A DNA stretch of 45,825 bases from Actinomycetes bacterium (lineage in GTDB: Bacteria; Actinomycetota; Acidimicrobiia; Acidimicrobiales; RAAP-2). Location: NCBI GenBank assembly GCA_021791615.1, contig JAJYWG010000540.1:1-45825 (forward strand), in the 5' to 3' direction. Each line of letters starts with the position of its first letter. Within the stretch, counting starts at the first letter, position 1. Of this stretch, positions 1 to 8,625 are shown piece by piece. The translations under genes were made by a program, and so were the position numbers. The notes under the pieces were generated by a model, which saw only the letters and a list, made by a program, of their open reading frames with translations, ran no database searches and was not told the DNA's origin.

Positions 1-235
1 CCCATGCAGTCGTTCGTGCCACCTGGCGGTCGAGGTCGGATCGTTGGTCATGGGAGGAGACTCGGGCGTAGACGACCGCCCGTTCGTTTCGTTTGCCAGC
101 GCTGCGTGGTACATCCACGAGGATCGTTGCCGTTGGCGTCTTGGTGGCCGGGACAGGAAGCTGGCCGTCCCGGAACCACCGCCATTGGGTCTGGTAGTGC
201 ACGCCTTCTTGCTCAGCCCACTCAAAGAGCTTCAC
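1..235 (-). CDS. tnpA: IS607-family serine recombinase transposase (TnpA), N-terminal part
   Basis: The protein starts at a GTG (235-233) and runs off the window after 78 codons. Residues 1-30 form a MerR-like helix-turn-helix of the IS607 type (KLFEWAEQEGVHYQTQWRWF, then LPVP). The resolvase domain then begins with YARVSSHDQ at residues 56-64, followed by DLDRQVA. Ser60, in the RVS motif, is the expected nucleophile that forms a covalent link to DNA. The order of helix-turn-helix before catalytic domain is characteristic of IS607 TnpA. Full-length relatives are about 200 residues, so roughly 60% is missing because of the window edge. The same start is present at the right end of the window on the other strand. 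Confidence 0.88.
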   Translation of the reverse strand, partial: MKLFEWAEQEGVHYQTQWRWFRDGQLPVPATKTPTATILVDVPRSAGKRNERAVVYARVSSHDQRSDLDRQVARTTAW

Positions 236-299
236 CCTCGTGCTCTACGACGCATGCTCGTAGATGTTCAGTGATATCGAAGGTAGCTGTTGGCAACCC
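174..299. repeat. Left arm of 126-bp perfect inverted repeat
   Basis: Base p here pairs with base 45999-p at the right end, with no mismatch over 126 bases. The arm covers the outer end of the IS607-family element and the first 20 complete codons of its transposase. The match stops at 300 (element boundary) and at 174 only because the window ends at 45825. Confidence 0.97.
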
Positions 300-862
300 T
301 TGGTCACTTCGGACGCGTCGAGGGGTCCTACCCCGGCGCTGTTGAGTTGGAGGCCGTCGACGGTGAACGTCGAGATTGTGAACGCGGGACCTGAGCCGCC
401 GTATCCCCCGAAGCCCCTTGGCGATGTACCTGTCGGACGCGAGGTCGGGATTGTGCCCGAGAATGCGGTGTCGGTGAGGATGAGGCCACCGACGCTCGCC
501 GCGGTCCCGTGCAGGTGGGCGACTCGGTCGACATCGGACTCGGGGAGGGCGGCCGTCCCGAACGACGCGCGCAGCGTCTTTCGGTCGATGTGGGAACCGG
601 CTGTGCTCGAACCCCGGCGGAATGTCCCGAAATTGCCGAAGTGCTGGAATCCGCCGCTGGACGGTTTGGCGGTCATCGAGACGGTCATGTCGGTCCCGAC
701 CCCGTAGAGGGAGTGGAGGACTTGGCCTTGCGCCGTTTTCACCCCTGCCGAGGTGGCAGACACGACCACCACGAGGCCAATCCCGATGGCCAGCCCGACG
801 GCGACCACGATCGCTTGCTTGAAGCGTCGGCGCAGCTCACGGCGCAGGTAGGTGAAGAACAT
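300..862 (-). pseudogene. MacB/FtsX-like ABC transporter permease, interrupted by IS607-family element
   Basis: About 187 codons remain of what looks like an ABC-transporter permease of the MacB/FtsX class. A short basic N-terminus (FTYLRRELRRRFKQ) is followed by one hydrophobic helix at about residues 17-38 and a Ser/Gly/Thr-rich extracytoplasmic region, as in MacB_PCD domains. The expected C-terminal FtsX membrane helices are absent: the frame enters the IS element at about 299 and stops at 245, so the last 17 or so residues are IS-encoded. The gene is therefore very probably inactive. A partner ATPase is not in the window. The start is the first ATG in frame, with no strong ribosome binding site. 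Confidence 0.75.
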
Positions 863-1061
863 CGTTGCGAACCGTACGGCGCGAACCTATGGACTTCCTG
901 AGGGGACGGTCGAATTCTTCTAAGAAATCGCTATTCGGAGCTCATTTTCGGGCAGCCTGCCCGTCTCACCTCTCGCCAGGCGCCGCGGAGGAGTCGCCAC
1001 TGTCGGACGTTGCTCCCCGTCCTGCCCGATCCCCCCGTCGTCCCGTGGTCGCGAGGAGGAG

Positions 1062-1075
1062 GGGACCAAGGTCCC
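1062..1075. promoter_or_regulatory. DosR/DevR-box-like palindrome upstream of STAS gene
   Basis: GGGACCAAGGTCCC is a perfect palindrome with the form GGGAC-N4-GTCCC. This is the core of the mycobacterial DosR (DevR) hypoxia/NO response box, whose consensus is usually given as GGGACTWWAGTCCC. It sits about 120 bp upstream of the STAS start codon, a reasonable distance for an activator site. The central four bases differ from the consensus, and no DosR homologue is in the window. Confidence 0.5.
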
Positions 1076-1087
1076 TACCACCTTGTC

Positions 1088-1108
1088 GCCAAGTCCCGCA
1101 GACTTGGC
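1088..1108 (+). other. Perfect 8-bp hairpin in STAS leader
   Basis: GCCAAGTC (1088-1095) and GACTTGGC (1101-1108) pair perfectly around a 5-base loop. It starts 13 bp after the DosR-like palindrome. No U-tract follows, so a simple terminator is unlikely. It could be an RNA leader element or a second protein-binding site. Confidence 0.45.
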
Positions 1109-1131
1109 CTATTGGGGTATGGAGGATCCGA

Positions 1132-1171
1132 ATGGCAAGGGGTGTCCTGATCCCCATTGGGAGCTTGCCAT
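1132..1171 (+). other. Inverted repeat just upstream of STAS gene
   Basis: ATGGCAAG (1132-1139) is the reverse complement of CTTGCCAT (1164-1171). The 24-base spacer can itself fold through GGGG (1139-1142) and CCCC (1152-1155). It ends 21 bases before the STAS start codon, so in RNA it would lie close to the ribosome binding site (AGAGGGG, 1179-1185). Confidence 0.4.
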
Positions 1172-1192
1172 GCGAGCAGAGGGGTTGGCTAA

Positions 1193-1642
1193 ATGGCCTA
1201 CGAACCGGATATCGCAGCCGTCGCCCCTGCCTTGGAAGTGACAATCGACTTCGTCCGAGCCAGGATACGTTGCGCGGGAATTCTGGATAGTCGAACCGCC
1301 CGTCATGTCGTCGCCGCAGTGCACGAGTTGCTCCTCTCAGGGCCGGCATCGATCGTCCTGGATGTGGGAGAGCTCCAGATCGCCGATGCTCGAGGTGCCC
1401 GTATCCTGGCCACCGTCCAGACGATGCTCGGTGACTCGGGCGTCAGCTTGCGCTGGCAGGGCGTCGGTTCGCGTCCCTTCGGGGGAGTCGCGGCACCACC
1501 CTTTCGAGCCAGGCGGCCGCGATCGGGCGGCGCAGTGATCCAGCGCATGTCCTCACGTCTCGGGGTCGGAACAGTGCGGCCGTTGGCGGTGGCAGCCATC
1601 CGTGTCCGGGCATCTCACGCCAACCGAAGTTTCATCGCCTGA
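1193..1642 (+). CDS. STAS-domain protein (anti-sigma-factor-antagonist-like)
   Basis: The 149-residue product has a STAS fold at about residues 13-85: a first strand, the IRCAGILDSRTA turn, a helix, the VLDVGELQIADARGARIL core and VSLRWQGV. STAS proteins such as SpoIIAA/RsbV bind anti-sigma kinases and are switched by phosphorylation of a serine in a D-S-S-G loop. Here that loop reads IADARG, with Ala-Arg in place of the serines, so classical phospho-switching is unlikely. The C-terminal 60 residues are Arg/Gly/Ala-rich and unlike the family. The start is the ATG preceded by AGAGGGG. No anti-sigma kinase or sigma factor is nearby. The upstream DosR-like box suggests redox or hypoxia control. 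Confidence 0.6.
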   Translation: MAYEPDIAAVAPALEVTIDFVRARIRCAGILDSRTARHVVAAVHELLLSGPASIVLDVGELQIADARGARILATVQTMLGDSGVSLRWQGVGSRPFGGVAAPPFRARRPRSGGAVIQRMSSRLGVGTVRPLAVAAIRVRASHANRSFIA

Positions 1643-1825
1643 TTCCCATGAGCGACGTGCATGGCGGCGCGCTGGATCGAGATCGGGATGCCGGCCGGCC
1701 CGTGGGATCAGCGTTGACCGATCACCGAGCTTCTCGATGAGAGCTCCCGCGACGGCTCGATCCACTGACGGAGAGTGCGCCAGCCCTCTCACAACGTTCT
1801 GACCGGTCATCGGAGAACCCGTGTG

Positions 1826-2212
<387 letters not shown>

Positions 2213-2436
2213 GTACCCAGTCTGCCAGGCTGCGACGTGCAGGGCGACCGTGCCGCCGAGGACGACCTACCAGGTGCTGCGGGGACCGCCAGGGAGCCCG
2301 ATGCGGGACGCCCACCAGGGATCCCGCCAGTGCGCCCGCAATTGAGCCAGCAATTGAGTCCACAATGCAGGCCGCCTCGGGATCCGTCGGGCAGAGGTCG
2401 TCCTTCAATTCGTCACGGGTCGGTAGGGTTGCGCCC

Positions 2437-3939
2437 GTGGACCGCGCTCTCCACCGCCCCGCCCGTGCCGCCCCCGAAGCCCACGACCTCGGATCAGCCC
2501 CACCCGAATCGCTGTCCATCGTCGAGCTCTACGAGCAGGTCGACCACGCACTGGCCAACGCCTTCCCTCGCTCCCGGCAGCTCTGGGTGCGAGGCGAGAT
2601 CCAGAGCATCAGTGAGCACGGTCGCAGCGGGCATTGCTACATGGATGTCGTGGACCCGAGCTGTGCCGGTGACCGCCAGGCGCCGGTGCTGAGGGTCAAG
2701 TGCTGGCGCACGACCTGGGAACCGCTCCGCCGCTTGCTCTCATCCGAGGGCATCGAGCTCGCAGCGGGGACCGCGGTGGTCATGCGAGGCGTGCTGGACT
2801 TCTACCGGCCTCGAGCCGAGGTGGGCTTCATCTTGGCTGAAGTGGACATCACGTCATTGCTCGGTCGGCTCGCCGAACAGCGGGCGGCGCTCATCCGAGC
2901 CCTGTCGAGCGAGGGGCTCCTGGATCGCAACCGCACGTTGGCGCCGCCCGAGATTCCCCTTCGCATCGGACTCGTCGCTTCGCCCGGCACCGAGGGGTAC
3001 CGCGACTTTCTCGGGCAGCTCGACGGGTCAGGGTTCGCGTTCGTCCTCACGGTCTTTCCGACGCCGGTCCAAGGTGCCGAGGCACCCGGCGCAATTGCCG
3101 CAGCGCTCGGTGGTCTGAACGAGCTGGGTCCGGCGCACCTGGACCTGATCGTCGTCGTGCGGGGAGGCGGCTCCAAGGCGGACCTGGTCGCTTTCGACAG
3201 CGAAGTGGTGGCACGGGCGATCGCCCTGTCGGACCTGCCGGTGTGGACCGGGATCGGTCACACCGGGGACGAGTCAGTCGCCGACCTGGTGGCCCAGCGT
3301 TCGTGCATCACCCCGACGGCGTGCGGTCAGGAGATCGTGGAGATCGTCGGCTCGTGGTGGGAGCGCGAGGTGGTCACCTCGGTCGCGCGGCTCGGCGATG
3401 CAGTAGAGAGCGCACTCGAGAGGGTAGGCCGCGAGCTCGTCGACCGGCGAGGCAGGATTGCCACGACGGCTCGGCTCATCCTCGAGCGCCACCTCGAGCG
3501 AGTTGGCCAGTCGGTTGCGACCCTGCTCCGAAGCGCCACACGCGTCCTCACCCGGGCCGAAGAGCAGGTGACGAGCAGATCTCGGCAGGCTGGACCCCTG
3601 GTGCTCGGTCATCTCGCGCGCGCCGAGGCCGACATCTCCTCCCGGCGCCGGCTCCTGTCCGCGTACGACGTGGACCGTCAGCTCGCCCGGGGATATACGC
3701 TCACTCTCGATGGAGACGGTCGCGTGGTGAGCTCCGTGAGTGACCTCGGTCTCGGATCATTGCTCACGACCCGCTTCCACGATGGCGAAGCGCTTTCTGC
3801 AGTGTCCGTCGTGTCTCCGGTGTCTGCGGCGTCCAGCGCGTCCGTCGCGCCGGGCGGATCGCCGGTGATCGAAGGTGGCCAGGGTCAGAGCCGAAGGGGC
3901 GCCGCGGCGCCCACTCGAAGACGAGAGGCGCGGTCATGA
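2437..3939 (+). CDS. xseA: Exodeoxyribonuclease VII large subunit
   Basis: XseA is the catalytic subunit of exonuclease VII, which degrades single-stranded DNA in both directions in mismatch repair and recombination. The N-terminal OB-fold begins LSIVELYEQVDHALAN and continues WVRGEIQSIS and GHCYMDV. The C-terminal nuclease domain carries GLVASPGTEGYRDFL, the VVRGGGSKADL motif and GIGHTGDESVADLVA, all conserved catalytic-core signatures, followed by a long coiled helical region. I chose GTG 2437 (500 residues) because GGTAGGG lies 8 bases upstream; an in-frame ATG at 2365 lacks a ribosome binding site. The last about 50 residues are Ser/Val/Gly-rich. It overlaps xseB by 4 bp (ATGA), so the two subunits are translationally coupled. 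Confidence 0.95.
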   Translation: MDRALHRPARAAPEAHDLGSAPPESLSIVELYEQVDHALANAFPRSRQLWVRGEIQSISEHGRSGHCYMDVVDPSCAGDRQAPVLRVKCWRTTWEPLRRLLSSEGIELAAGTAVVMRGVLDFYRPRAEVGFILAEVDITSLLGRLAEQRAALIRALSSEGLLDRNRTLAPPEIPLRIGLVASPGTEGYRDFLGQLDGSGFAFVLTVFPTPVQGAEAPGAIAAALGGLNELGPAHLDLIVVVRGGGSKADLVAFDSEVVARAIALSDLPVWTGIGHTGDESVADLVAQRSCITPTACGQEIVEIVGSWWEREVVTSVARLGDAVESALERVGRELVDRRGRIATTARLILERHLERVGQSVATLLRSATRVLTRAEEQVTSRSRQAGPLVLGHLARAEADISSRRRLLSAYDVDRQLARGYTLTLDGDGRVVSSVSDLGLGSLLTTRFHDGEALSAVSVVSPVSAASSASVAPGGSPVIEGGQGQSRRGAAAPTRRREARS

Positions 3940-4355
3940 GCGGCACCGGCAAAAAGGGGGTGGAGCCCGAGCGCGCGTCAGCACCGGCTGTGAAGGACAT
4001 GAGCTACACCGAAGCCAGCCACGAGCTGGGCGAGATCGTCTCGTTCTTCGAGCAGCAGGAGGTCGACGTCGACCAGATCGTGGAGCGTATGGAGCGGGCG
4101 ACGGCAATTGTCGGCGAGTTGGAAGAGCGGCTCCGGCGGACCCGAGCACAGGTGGAGACCCTCGTGCCCCGCCTGTCGGCTGCGATCTCCGGACAAGAAC
4201 GCTCCGATGCTGCACCCACCCGCCGGATCCGCGGGGGGACTGACGGCGGCAACGGCGACCCCGGCGGCAACGGCGACGGCGACTCCGGTGGCAAGGTCGG
4301 CAGTCCTGACCCCGACGAAGGCGGCAGCGCTTCCGGTCGGCTGGGGGATTGGTGA
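3936..4355 (+). CDS. xseB: Exodeoxyribonuclease VII small subunit
   Basis: XseB is the small helical subunit that binds along the XseA coiled region and activates the holoenzyme. Residues 21-85 carry the family pattern: MSYTEASHELGEIVSFFE, then VDVDQIVERMERA and a helical stretch ending LEERLRRTRAQVE. The usual length is 60-85 residues; this one has 139, with a polar 20-residue N-terminus and a 50-residue Gly/Asn/Asp-rich tail that is probably disordered. Its ATG overlaps the xseA stop, and its own stop overlaps the next gene's GTG, which is typical operon packing. Confidence 0.9.
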   Translation: MSGTGKKGVEPERASAPAVKDMSYTEASHELGEIVSFFEQQEVDVDQIVERMERATAIVGELEERLRRTRAQVETLVPRLSAAISGQERSDAAPTRRIRGGTDGGNGDPGGNGDGDSGGKVGSPDPDEGGSASGRLGDW

Positions 4356-5107
4356 CCGGCGCTGCGGGTCCTTCTGCCGCAGGCGAGATGCCTGGAGCCG
4401 GGCGGCTCTACTTCCGTCAGCTCCTCTCAGGGAGAGACTTCGCCCGCGATGATCCGGTGGCCCGCCAGATGGTGAACTTCGTCTACGCCGTGGGGGACCG
4501 GGCGTCGGGCCAGGCGTTGCTCGTCGATCCCGCCTACGCGGTCGACGATCTTCTGGCCGTGCTCGAAGACGACGGTATGGCCTGCGTCGGCGTCCTGGCC
4601 ACTCACTACCACCCCGACCACGTCGGGGGCGAGATGGCCGGATGGTCGATCGAAGGACTGGCAAAGCTGCTCGATCGCGTCGACGTGCCGGTCCACGTCC
4701 AGCGCGACGAGGTGCCGTGGGTGGTACGGGCGACCGGGGTCACAGCCGATCATCTCTCGCCGCACGACAGCGGCGAGGTTGTAACGGCCGGCGACGTCGG
4801 AGTCGAGCTGATCCACACTCCGGGGCATACCCCGGGGAGCCAGTGCTTCCTGGTGGATGGCTGCCTCATCTCGGGGGACACGCTTTTCTTGGAAGGGTGT
4901 GGTCGGACCGACCTGCCCGGGAGCGATCCCGCCGCAATGTACGAGTCGCTCACCACGCGACTCGCCAGAGTTCCCGACGACGCGGTCGTGTTCCCGGGCC
5001 ATCAGTACTCGGAAGCGCCGTCGGCACCGATGGGAGAGACGCGTCGGGTCAACTACGTCTTCCGTCCCCAGAACGCCCAGCAGTGGCTTGCCGCGTTCGG
5101 TGGATAA
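4352..5107 (+). CDS. MBL-fold metallo-hydrolase (glyoxalase II / persulfide dioxygenase-like)
   Basis: This 251-residue protein belongs to the metallo-beta-lactamase superfamily, close to glyoxalase II and persulfide dioxygenases. Metal ligands are visible: THYHPDHVGG (HxHxDH), then HTPGHTPGSQCFLV, GDTLF (bridging Asp) and FPGHQYS near the C-terminus. The likely role is hydrolysis of a glutathione- or mycothiol-type thioester, or oxidation of a persulfide; the substrate cannot be decided from sequence. The start is GTG 4352, whose GTGA overlaps the xseB stop. The frame could extend one codon to a TTG. The flavoprotein gene follows 47 bp downstream. Confidence 0.87.
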   Translation: MTGAAGPSAAGEMPGAGRLYFRQLLSGRDFARDDPVARQMVNFVYAVGDRASGQALLVDPAYAVDDLLAVLEDDGMACVGVLATHYHPDHVGGEMAGWSIEGLAKLLDRVDVPVHVQRDEVPWVVRATGVTADHLSPHDSGEVVTAGDVGVELIHTPGHTPGSQCFLVDGCLISGDTLFLEGCGRTDLPGSDPAAMYESLTTRLARVPDDAVVFPGHQYSEAPSAPMGETRRVNYVFRPQNAQQWLAAFGG

Positions 5108-5154
5108 CCGATCGGAGCGGACACCCCGTCGGCACGGCGGCTGCAGGTTGAGCC

Positions 5155-6438
5155 ATGACCAGACGATCTGATCCGGGCGGACCGCTACCGAAGGACGGCA
5201 CCGTGGTCGTCGTCGGCGCGTCGCTGGCCGGGCTCCGGGCGATCCAGGGGCTCCGGGAAGAGGGGTTCGCGGGACGGCTCGTGCTTGTAGGCGAAGAGCA
5301 CCACTTGCCCTACGATCGGCCACCCCTCTCCAAGCAGGTGTTGAGCGGGCAATGGGCGCCCGAGCGCACCGCATTGATTGACGAGGAGCGGTTGGATGGC
5401 CTCGGCGTGGAAGCCTGCTTGGGCCATCGAGCTGTAGCGCTCGACGCCGACGCCGCTCGTATCGAGATCGACGACGGAACGTCAATCGAAGCTGATGCCG
5501 TGCTGCTGGCAACGGGAGCACGACCCCGCGAGCTCCCGGCGAGCACGGGCCTCGCCGGCGTGACCGTGCTCAGGACGCTCGAGGACGCCGCCGCGATTCG
5601 CGCCGTCTTGGACCAGAAGGGACAATCGGCCCACGTCGTCGTGGTCGGCGCCGGCTTCATCGGCTCGGAGGTGGCGGCCACGTGTGCGGGCCTGGGGTGC
5701 AGGGTCACTGTCGTCGAAGCACTGGACGTGCCCCTCGCAGGAGCACTCGGCCGGCCGGTGGGTGCGGCGTGCGGCGCGCTCCATGTCCGGCATGGCGTGG
5801 ACTTGCGCACCGGGGTGAGCGTGCAGGCACTCGAAGCGCCTCGATCTGCTGGTACGGGTGCCGTGGCCGACACTTCCACCACCGTCGCGCTCAGCGACGG
5901 CACGAAGCTCGAGGCCGACGTCGTCGTGGTCGGTATCGGCGTCAGCCCCTGTTCGGAGTGGTTGGCGACATCGGGGCTCGTCGTCGATGGCGGCGTCGTA
6001 TGCGATGCCGCCCTGTACGCCGCCGACCGGGTCGCGGCGGCTGGCGATGTCGCCCGGTGGGCATGGCGGCGCTTCGGCCGTGAGGAGCTGGTCCGCATCG
6101 AGCACTGGGAACTGGCATCGCAGATGGGGAGCACCGCTGCGCGCAGCTTGGTCGCCGGCCGTCGCGAGGCCCCGGCGTTCACCCCGGTGCCGTACTTCTG
6201 GTCCGACCAGTACGGCCTGCGGATCCAGATGCTCGGACGCCCGGGACCTGACGACCAGATCGAGGTCGTCGACGGCCGTCTCGACGCCGACGACGGGAAA
6301 TTCGTCGTGCTCTACGGCTACGACGGCCGGCTGACCGCGGCTCTCGCGGTCAGCCGGCCGCGCCAGCTCATGGCGTTCCGGCCCCTGCTCGCCGCCGAGG
6401 CCGGCTGGGACGAGGCACTCGCGCTCTTGGCGACGTAG
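5155..6438 (+). CDS. FAD-dependent NAD(P)H:ferredoxin reductase-type oxidoreductase
   Basis: This 427-residue protein belongs to the ferredoxin/rubredoxin reductase group (rhodocoxin reductase-like) that feeds electrons to P450s and Rieske oxygenases. An N-terminal FAD Rossmann motif, VVVVGASLAGLRA, is followed by LPYDRPPLSKQVL and LLATGARPRELP. A second Rossmann motif, VVVVGAGFIGSEVAA, binds NAD(P)H. The second FAD motif lies around VAAAGDVARW. The C-terminal reductase domain carries PYFWSDQYGLRIQMLG. No CxxC redox disulfide is present, which separates it from lipoamide or thioredoxin reductases. No ferredoxin or oxygenase gene is adjacent, so its partner is unknown. Confidence 0.9.
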   Translation: MTRRSDPGGPLPKDGTVVVVGASLAGLRAIQGLREEGFAGRLVLVGEEHHLPYDRPPLSKQVLSGQWAPERTALIDEERLDGLGVEACLGHRAVALDADAARIEIDDGTSIEADAVLLATGARPRELPASTGLAGVTVLRTLEDAAAIRAVLDQKGQSAHVVVVGAGFIGSEVAATCAGLGCRVTVVEALDVPLAGALGRPVGAACGALHVRHGVDLRTGVSVQALEAPRSAGTGAVADTSTTVALSDGTKLEADVVVVGIGVSPCSEWLATSGLVVDGGVVCDAALYAADRVAAAGDVARWAWRRFGREELVRIEHWELASQMGSTAARSLVAGRREAPAFTPVPYFWSDQYGLRIQMLGRPGPDDQIEVVDGRLDADDGKFVVLYGYDGRLTAALAVSRPRQLMAFRPLLAAEAGWDEALALLAT

Positions 6439-6470
6439 CACCCGGCATCAGGGGATGTTGAGCGCTACGT
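6433..6470. terminator. Possible bidirectional terminator between convergent genes
   Basis: ACGTAGC (6433-6439) pairs with GCTACGT (6464-6470) across a 24-base loop, between the flavoprotein stop and the convergent transglutaminase gene stop. The loop is long and there is no T-run, so this is only a weak candidate. Confidence 0.25.
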
Positions 6471-6474
6471 GTCG

Positions 6475-8625
6475 TCAGCGCGGCGTTCCCACCGGCTCGC
6501 GCTGGGAACGGTCGGACGAGGTGTCCTGCAGACGGGGGCCTGGGGGTGCGGGCCGGCCAGATGAGCGCCGGGCCCGACGGCGTAGCCGGCGCGCCTGTTG
6601 GACCAGGGCTCGTCCGGTGGCGCGATCGAGCTCGATCCCTCCGAAAGCGGCGCGTTCTGCCGCGTCGGCGAGAGATTCGGCGGTCCATGCAGTGCGCTCG
6701 GGGCCCAGGTGAGCATCGAAGCGTCGAGCGACGTCGACGAGGGTGTCGCCCGGACTCTCGGGGATGCGAGCCTTGCGTGCACCTCGCTCGATCTGGCGGC
6801 TGATGGCAGCGGCCCAGGTGCGTGGCGCGGCACGGACCTTGCGGATCGCGAGTACCAGCAGGCTGAGAACGCAGAGGACGGCGGCGAGGGGAATCCAAGG
6901 GATCTTGACCAGGAGTTGGAGGGCGTCGTGGCCGATCACCTCTCCGGGGCTGGGATTGGCAAGCGGGACGAATGCGGTTGGGTCGAAGCTCTGCCACCCA
7001 TAGCCGGGGAACCATACCTGGACCCATGCGTGCGCGTCCTTGGCCTCCTCTTGGTAGAGGTCGGTGATCGGGTCGTAGGAGCCCGGGACGTACCCGGTCG
7101 CCTCACGCGCTGGGATGCCGAGGCTGCGGAGCATGACGGCGAGAGCCGTACTGATCTGCTCGCAATACCCCCTGCGGTTGCCGAAGAGGAACTCGTTGAC
7201 CGTGTCCTGCCCGGGGGCGAGGGGTGGGATGTCGGTCGTGTACTTGGTGTGGGCGCCGATCCAATTCTCGAGCGCTACCACTTTGGCGTAGGTATTCGTG
7301 GCGTGGGCCGTCACCCGGTGCGCGAGCGCCGCCGCCCGGCGGTAGGGGTGGGGGAGCTGTAAGGACTGGGACATCACGGCAGCCGGGAGCCGCTCGCTCG
7401 GAGAGCTCCCCGGTGAGGGAGCCGAGGCCAGTTGGCTCGGGGTCGCCTGGTCGACATCGGACAGCACGGTGTAGATCGACCCAGGCCCCATGGACGTCCC
7501 CGAACGGATGGTGCCATCGGGACCCTCGTACAGTTTGCTGGCCGGGAACCAGACGAGCGAGGCGTTGGCCGCATGAAACACGAGGTTCGGTCCACCCTGG
7601 GCGATGTAGAAGGTCTGGTAGTCGGGCTGCCCTGCGAAGCCCTCGCCGACCGGTGCGCTCATGGCGAATGGAGGGCCGGACGACACCTGGCGCCAGGCGA
7701 CTGTGCCCTTGGGGGTCGGCGCTTCGCTCCACGACGTGCCGCTCCACTCGTCGAAGGTCTCGGCCAGCCAGAACGTCGGCCGGTCGGCGCGCACCCGAAA
7801 GACGATCTCGTTGCCGAGTGTGGCCCTGATGGCAGTGTCCAACGGGCCAGCGAACCCGAGGTAGCCCCCGACCCTCGTCTGCCCGGACGGGGACCCCGCC
7901 TTGAGCGGCTGGGTCCCCTTGGCGCCGCCTCCGACCAGTGCCGCGGGCTGGCTGATCGGCACGTCGCCCGCGAGCGACGAGGGGAGGACCAGATTGCTGT
8001 TGGCGTGCGGGGCCGGCAGGACGACGACAACGGCGAGACCGAGCACTGCGACGGCCACGGCGACGAGGGCGACAGAGCGCAGCCGGACGTTCGCGCCCCC
8101 GGCCATCGATCCCCACAGCGAGAGCAGTCCGATCAGGCCGCAGACTGCCCAGGCGACCACGTAGAGCCCGAAGGTGATGTCGATCGCCTGGGCCGCGGCG
8201 ACGGCCATCAACGTCGCCGAGCCGGCGAGTGAGAACGCCAAGTCCCTGCGGGAGGGGACGTCGAATGCGTGGGTGACCTGGATCACGGTGAACAGGACGG
8301 CGAGGGGTCCTTCGACCGAGCCGAGGTCTCCCGCGGTCGCCACCCGGGAGATGGTCGTGAAGAACCAGTAGAACGCGGCGACGACACAGATCGCCAAGAC
8401 GATCTTGAGAAGGGGGAGAGGCCGGTTCCTCCTCCAGTAGGAGAACACGCTCCCCAAAGCGACGAGCGTGATCGACGCCACGGTGACCGTTGCCGAGAGC
8501 TCGGCCTGGGTCCAGCAGGCGGCGATGGCGATGATGACCGCGAGCGAGGCCGTGGCACGCAACACGACCGAGTGCTCCGGCGGGCCGGGTTGGTTGGCCT
8601 GCTTGATCGCCTCCAGCGCGCTCAT
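6475..8625 (-). CDS. TgpA-like membrane transglutaminase-domain protein
   Basis: This 716-residue membrane protein has a TgpA/DUF3488-type architecture. There are about six N-terminal membrane helices (residues 20-215), a periplasmic transglutaminase-like domain, another helix near 615-635 (IPWIPLAAVLCVLSLLVLAI) and a cytoplasmic DUF4129-like tail. The catalytic triad is visible: Cys488 in RRGYCEQ, His532 in DAHAW and Asp548 in FDPT. Such proteins act as cysteine proteases or transglutaminases at the cell envelope; the substrate is unknown. The chosen ATG overlaps the DUF58 stop (ATGA); a GTG three codons upstream is possible. The gene ends the moxR-DUF58-tgpA set, a well-known conserved triad. 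Confidence 0.88.
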   Translation of the reverse strand: MSALEAIKQANQPGPPEHSVVLRATASLAVIIAIAACWTQAELSATVTVASITLVALGSVFSYWRRNRPLPLLKIVLAICVVAAFYWFFTTISRVATAGDLGSVEGPLAVLFTVIQVTHAFDVPSRRDLAFSLAGSATLMAVAAAQAIDITFGLYVVAWAVCGLIGLLSLWGSMAGGANVRLRSVALVAVAVAVLGLAVVVVLPAPHANSNLVLPSSLAGDVPISQPAALVGGGAKGTQPLKAGSPSGQTRVGGYLGFAGPLDTAIRATLGNEIVFRVRADRPTFWLAETFDEWSGTSWSEAPTPKGTVAWRQVSSGPPFAMSAPVGEGFAGQPDYQTFYIAQGGPNLVFHAANASLVWFPASKLYEGPDGTIRSGTSMGPGSIYTVLSDVDQATPSQLASAPSPGSSPSERLPAAVMSQSLQLPHPYRRAAALAHRVTAHATNTYAKVVALENWIGAHTKYTTDIPPLAPGQDTVNEFLFGNRRGYCEQISTALAVMLRSLGIPAREATGYVPGSYDPITDLYQEEAKDAHAWVQVWFPGYGWQSFDPTAFVPLANPSPGEVIGHDALQLLVKIPWIPLAAVLCVLSLLVLAIRKVRAAPRTWAAAISRQIERGARKARIPESPGDTLVDVARRFDAHLGPERTAWTAESLADAAERAAFGGIELDRATGRALVQQARRLRRRARRSSGRPAPPGPRLQDTSSDRSQREPVGTPR

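Larger units (their letters stand above)
1..299 (-). mobile_element. IS607-family insertion sequence, left-hand copy (partial, leaves window at base 1)
   Basis: This is the transposase-start end of an IS607-type element, running towards the window start. Bases 174-299 recur as a perfect reverse complement at 45700-45825. The copies diverge at 300, which places the element boundary there within a few bases. The boundary falls inside a permease reading frame. IS607 elements are known to lack terminal inverted repeats and target duplications and to insert at GG-type cores; the element side begins GGGTT in both copies, which fits. The rest of the element, possibly including a tnpB gene, lies outside the window. 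Confidence 0.85.
863..1192. other. 330-bp intergenic region with DosR-like palindrome and hairpins
   Basis: No credible gene is seen here. The region lies between the divergent permease remnant and the STAS gene. Its first part (about 895-960) is more AT-rich than the surroundings and may hold promoters. From 1062 onward it contains a GGGAC-N4-GTCCC palindrome and two further inverted repeats, annotated separately, ending just before the STAS ribosome binding site. Confidence 0.6.
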
